Of a stretch of DNA of 64,000 nucleotides, positions 61,269 to 64,000 are shown one piece after another. Each line of letters opens with the position of its first letter. Position 1 is the first letter of the stretch. This stretch comes from an uncultured Bacilli bacterium. GTDB taxonomy: Bacteria > Bacillota_I > Bacilli_A > RF39 > UBA660. The DNA lies in the NCBI GenBank assembly GCA_934102335.1, contig CAKOSP010000001.1:124001-188000 (forward strand). Direction: 5' to 3'. The translations under genes were made by a program, and so were the position numbers. The notes under the pieces are model-generated. The model was given only the letters and a program-made list of their open reading frames with translations, did not search any database and was not told the DNA's origin.

Positions 61269-61892
61269 ATGAATGAAAATATAAAAAGTGTTACTCTAGA
61301 TTCTTGTGTCGATGGGGACACAGCCAAATTTAATATAGATGGTCAAATTTTAAAATTTCGTTTTATTGGAATAGACACTCCAGAAAGTGTTCATCCTAAA
61401 AAGAAAGTAGAACCATTCGGTAAAAAAGCTAGTGAATATACGTGTAATGAACTTAAAAATGCTAAAGAAATATTAGTAGAGTATGAAAAAGATAATAAAA
61501 AAGACAAATATGAAAGAGAATTAGCATGGATATGGGTCGATGATGAATTACTTCAAAAAAAGATTATTGCAAATGGCTATGGCCAAGTAGCATATATATA
61601 TGATAAGTACAAATATACATTAAATTTATGTGCAATACAAAAAGAAACTATGGCAAATAAAATTGGCGTTTGGAGTCAAAAAAGTTACAAAGAAGGTTAT
61701 TGTAAAAATATTGATACAGATGGAATATCTAAAGATATAATATTAATTAAAAATGATGAAGTTTCAATAGATACCCAAAATAATAGTAAAGGTTTAACAT
61801 TTATTATTATAGTAGTTTTCATTTTATCTTTAATTTTTAGTAAAAGTTATCGCAAGAAATTATTAAAGCAAGCAAAAAGGAAATTCCGTTGA
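61269..61892 (+). CDS. Staphylococcal nuclease-like protein with C-terminal membrane anchor
   Basis: A 207-residue protein. Residues 1-140 form an SNase domain: DSCVDGDTAKFNIDGQILKFRFIGIDTPE, then KKASEYTCNELKNAKEILVE, with acidic Ca-site residues, ERELAWIWVDDELLQKKIIANGYGQV and the GVW end. Unlike secreted nucleases it has no N-terminal signal; instead a transmembrane helix (about 178-195, GLTFIIIVVFILSLIF) and basic tail are at the C-terminus, consistent with tail anchoring. The orientation of the nuclease is uncertain. GTGAGG precedes ATG. Confidence 0.85.
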   Translation: MNENIKSVTLDSCVDGDTAKFNIDGQILKFRFIGIDTPESVHPKKKVEPFGKKASEYTCNELKNAKEILVEYEKDNKKDKYERELAWIWVDDELLQKKIIANGYGQVAYIYDKYKYTLNLCAIQKETMANKIGVWSQKSYKEGYCKNIDTDGISKDIILIKNDEVSIDTQNNSKGLTFIIIVVFILSLIFSKSYRKKLLKQAKRKFR

Positions 61893-61917
61893 CAAAAGAA
61901 TAAATTTTTGATAGTGT
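61889..61917 (+). promoter_or_regulatory. Promoter of the 61956 gene
   Basis: TTGACA (61889-61894), 17 nt, TAGTGT (61912-61917). The -35 overlaps the stop codon of the nuclease gene. Confidence 0.5.
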
Positions 61918-61955
61918 ATCTAACAATAGTTATTAAAGGGGGGGAAAAACTTTAA

Positions 61956-62738
61956 ATGAATGAGATTTTTAAACTTGTATATGACAGATCTAAAAAAAAT
62001 CAGTTATTATGTGCGCAAGATTTAGCTAAAATTGTAGAGTATTATACGATTAGCCAACAGTTAAATGAATACGTATTAAATTTTTACATCAATAGTATTA
62101 ATAGTAATACATTTGCAACATATTCGCTTGATGATAGAAGTATTATCGTAAACCTTAAATTACTTCGAAAATGTACAAAAGATAGATGCAAAGAAGGTTA
62201 TGGTGGGCTTCGAGGCTTTTACGTTTATTTTTATAAAAATTTATTTATTTTACATGCATTGTTACATGAATTAGAACATGCTAATCAGCTAAAAATAGCT
62301 TATAATGATACAAATACCGAGGGATTACTAATTAGGCTTTCGTATTTAGTTGGTAAAGAATATTATGATAAATTATATCCAATTAGTCCAGAAGAAAGAT
62401 TAGCAGATGTTAAAAGCTTTGAAAAAATAATAGATTTAATAAAAGCAAACAAAACAGATTTAAAAACAATTCGGGGATTATTAGAAATTGAAAAACAGGA
62501 TTGTATTTTAACGGGATATAGTTGTGATGGTACTACAGTAGATGCACCTACTACCAATTATTTTACTTTGGGAAAAAGAAAAGATTTACTTAAAGCTTTT
62601 GATTTTGAAAGTATTAAACATATTCACAATGTTTATGAAAGAATGAAATATGGTTTTCCAGTATCAAAAGAGGAATTTATAAACTCCGATTTATATATAC
62701 AAGAAATTAATGAATCTTTAACTAGAGTAAAGCATTGA
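61956..62738 (+). CDS. Putative HExxH zinc-peptidase-like protein
   Basis: A 260-residue cytosolic protein. The centre reads FILHALLHELEHANQ, with HExxH at H104-H108 in a hydrophobic helix, and ISPEERLADVKSF (about 142-155) could supply a third ligand, as in IrrE/ImmA- or M48-like minimal peptidases. No signal or membrane helix is present. A 7-G tract (61938-61944) acts as ribosome binding site 11 nt before ATG. I do not recognise the family by name; the call rests on the motif. Confidence 0.5.
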   Translation: MNEIFKLVYDRSKKNQLLCAQDLAKIVEYYTISQQLNEYVLNFYINSINSNTFATYSLDDRSIIVNLKLLRKCTKDRCKEGYGGLRGFYVYFYKNLFILHALLHELEHANQLKIAYNDTNTEGLLIRLSYLVGKEYYDKLYPISPEERLADVKSFEKIIDLIKANKTDLKTIRGLLEIEKQDCILTGYSCDGTTVDAPTTNYFTLGKRKDLLKAFDFESIKHIHNVYERMKYGFPVSKEEFINSDLYIQEINESLTRVKH

Positions 62739-62767
62739 AAATCAATTATTACTTAATATTTATATAG

Positions 62768-62796
62768 TTGCTATTTATAAAAAAATTTGTTAAAAT
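62768..62796 (+). promoter_or_regulatory. Promoter of rpsB-tsf
   Basis: TTGCTA (62768-62773), 17 nt, TAAAAT (62791-62796). Confidence 0.5.
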
Positions 62797-62827
62797 AATG
62801 CTTGGCAATAAATTTGCAAATAAACAT

Positions 62828-62882
62828 TAATGGGAATTTTCTTCTCGAGTGTCAATTTGATGTGAAGATTTAGAACCATTAA
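62828..62882 (+). promoter_or_regulatory. rpsB leader hairpin (possible S2 autoregulatory site)
   Basis: TTAATGG (62828-62834) pairs with CCATTAA (62876-62882), and TCTTC (62840-62844) with GAAGA (62864-62868), forming a two-step stem with an internal loop in the untranslated leader, 19 nt before the rpsB ribosome binding site. Ribosomal protein leaders of this kind often bind the encoded protein. I do not identify it with a named leader family. Confidence 0.4.
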
Positions 62883-62910
62883 GAAGAAAAAACGAAGGAG
62901 GGATTAATTT

Positions 62911-63897
62911 ATGGCCGATGTAGTTTCTATGAGTTATTTATTAGAAGCTGGAGTTCATTTTGGACATCAAATGAAAAGATGGAATCCAAAAATGAAAGAA
63001 TATATTTATACTTCTAGAGATGATATTTATATCATTGATCTAGAAAAAACAAAAGCTTTGCTTGAACAAAGTTATGTTGAATTAAAAAGAATTGCTGAAA
63101 ATGGCGGAAAAGTTTTATTTGTTGGAACTAAAAAACAAGCACAAGAAGTTTGTGTTGAAGAAGCTTTAAGAAGTAATTCATATTATGTAACTGAAAGATG
63201 GTTAGGCGGAACACTTACTAACTTCAGAACAATTAGAAGAAGAGTAAAAAGATTAGAAGAAATCGAAAAGATGGAATCTGATGGAACATTTGATGTTTTA
63301 CCTAAAAAAGAAGTAATTCAAATTAAAAAAGAATACGAAAAATTAAATCGTGTTTTAAGTGGTATTAGATCAATGGAAAAATTACCACAAGCTTTAATTA
63401 TTGTTGATCCTAAAAAAGAATACAATGCAATTAAAGAAGCAAGAAAATTACGTATTCCAGTATTTGGTGTTGTTGACACTAACTGCGATCCAGATGATGT
63501 AGATTATGTCATTCCTGGAAACGATGATGCAGTTCGTTCAATTAAAGTTATGTTGGGTGTTTTAAATAATGCTATATGCGAAGCAACTAATTTAGAAATT
63601 GTAGATTATGTTACTGAAGATGAAAAACATGCTAAAAATGATAATAAATCAATGGAAGAATTAATCAAAGACGAAACTGTCAAAGAAAAAGAAGTTGACA
63701 TTGAAGCAGACAAAAAAGAACATGGTAAAAAATATGGTAAGAAAAATGATAAAAAACCTGTTGTAAAAAACACTGAAAAGAAAGTTGACTTATCAGATAA
63801 AACATTAGCTGAATTAAAAGAAATGGCTAAGAAAAAAGAAATTAAAGGTTATTCTACCATGAAAAAAGAAGACCTTATTAAAGAATTAAATAAATAA
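62911..63897 (+). CDS. rpsB: 30S ribosomal protein S2 with C-terminal SAP/Rho-N-like extension
   Basis: A 328-residue S2, longer than the usual 240-260. The core is standard: MSYLLEAGVHFGHQMKRWNPKMKEYIY, RWLGGTLTNFRTI, LPQALIIVDPKKEYNAIKEA and VDTNCDPDDVDYVIPGNDDA. After about residue 245 come an acidic/lysine-rich linker and a terminal 35-residue unit, KTLAELKEMAKKKEIKGYST and KKEDLIKELNK, that matches the SAP/Rho-N helix-turn-helix pattern for nucleic acid binding. AACGAAGGAGGG precedes ATG. It is followed after 9 nt by tsf. Confidence 0.96.
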   Translation: MADVVSMSYLLEAGVHFGHQMKRWNPKMKEYIYTSRDDIYIIDLEKTKALLEQSYVELKRIAENGGKVLFVGTKKQAQEVCVEEALRSNSYYVTERWLGGTLTNFRTIRRRVKRLEEIEKMESDGTFDVLPKKEVIQIKKEYEKLNRVLSGIRSMEKLPQALIIVDPKKEYNAIKEARKLRIPVFGVVDTNCDPDDVDYVIPGNDDAVRSIKVMLGVLNNAICEATNLEIVDYVTEDEKHAKNDNKSMEELIKDETVKEKEVDIEADKKEHGKKYGKKNDKKPVVKNTEKKVDLSDKTLAELKEMAKKKEIKGYSTMKKEDLIKELNK

Positions 63898-63906
63898 GGA
63901 GGAATT

Positions 63907-64000
63907 ATGGAAATTACTGCAAAAATGGTTAAAGACTTAAGAGAAGCATCAGGCGCTGGCATGATGGATTGTAAAAAAGCTTTAGCTGAAACAAATGGTA
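63907..64000 (+). CDS. tsf: Elongation factor Ts (partial, 5' end)
   Basis: The gene begins at ATG 63907 after AAGGAGG and runs off the window. The visible residues, MEITAKMVKDLREASGAGMM followed by DCKKALAE, are the EF-Ts UBA-like N-terminal signature. EF-Ts recycles EF-Tu-GDP. The rpsB-tsf order is the usual one. Confidence 0.95.
   Translation, partial: MEITAKMVKDLREASGAGMMDCKKALAETNG

Noticed and set aside
1..64000. CRISPR arrays, rRNA, tRNA genes or large tandem repeats
   Set aside because: No regularly spaced direct repeats, rRNA signatures or cloverleaf patterns were found on reading; a covariance scan would be needed to exclude a missed tRNA.
1..64000. Mycoplasma-type code (TGA as Trp)
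   Set aside because: Several genes end at TGA with a following gene starting immediately, and conserved tryptophans are all TGG.

Overview
The window reads as a chromosomal segment of an AT-rich, low-GC Bacillota. TGA is used as a stop and Trp is TGG, so the standard code applies and this is not a Mycoplasma. Two T-box leaders, a CIRCE operator, DivIB/MurG/MurB, QueH, LemA/DUF2207 and a CotE-type spore-coat protein fit a Bacilli/Erysipelotrichia-like, potentially spore-forming lineage; an uncultured gut group such as RF39 is a guess. Every gene but one is on the + strand. I found no rRNA, tRNA or CRISPR array.

The main result is at the left end. A spore-coat morphogenetic gene, cotE, is cut in two. 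Its first 42 codons are at 271-396 and codons 43-172 at 10144-10536, with 9,747 bp of foreign DNA between. A 553-aa large serine recombinase (8448-10109) lies at the right edge of the insert. The insert ends carry matching 17-nt inverted arms (404-420 and 10122-10138) placed symmetrically around a CA core inside a CAT codon shared by both junctions. Precise CA x CA recombination would rebuild an uninterrupted 172-codon cotE. This is the architecture of sporulation intervening elements (skin in sigK, SPbeta in spsM). A sigma-E/K-like promoter precedes the 5' half. The cargo is a GT4 glycosyltransferase fused to a CotS-like kinase, a guanylate-kinase-like protein, a Nudix/ATP-grasp fusion, a small pyrophosphatase and a HelD-type helicase. 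Two small ORFs, one a possible directionality factor, lie before the recombinase.

From 10.6 to 16.7 kb come an ASCH protein, a large SipW-type exported protein, a roughly 310-nt structured RNA of unknown class with its own promoter and terminator, and two membrane-anchored WG-repeat-like proteins. From 16.7 to 31.2 kb lie T-box-valS, a CIRCE-controlled hrcA-grpE-dnaK-pepF-dnaJ operon, another exported-domain protein and T-box-ileS. This IleRS has GIHH in place of HIGH, a variant linked to mupirocin hyper-resistance. From 31.2 to 38.7 kb lie priA, lemA, a DUF2207 protein, a YgjP-like metallopeptidase, a SpoU methyltransferase, rimM and trmD.

From 38.7 to 50.7 kb there are an InlB-repeat protein, two further exported paralogues and the rimP-nusA-ylxR-infB-rbfA-(GNAT)-truB, rpsO and pnp translation/RNA-decay block. 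A minus-strand VanY-type carboxypeptidase faces it across a shared bidirectional terminator. From 51.9 to 64 kb lie ffh, lepA, a triple-HTH protein, hemW, murG-murB-divIB, queH, a DUF308 membrane protein, a tail-anchored nuclease, a HExxH protein, rpsB with a C-terminal extension, and the start of tsf.
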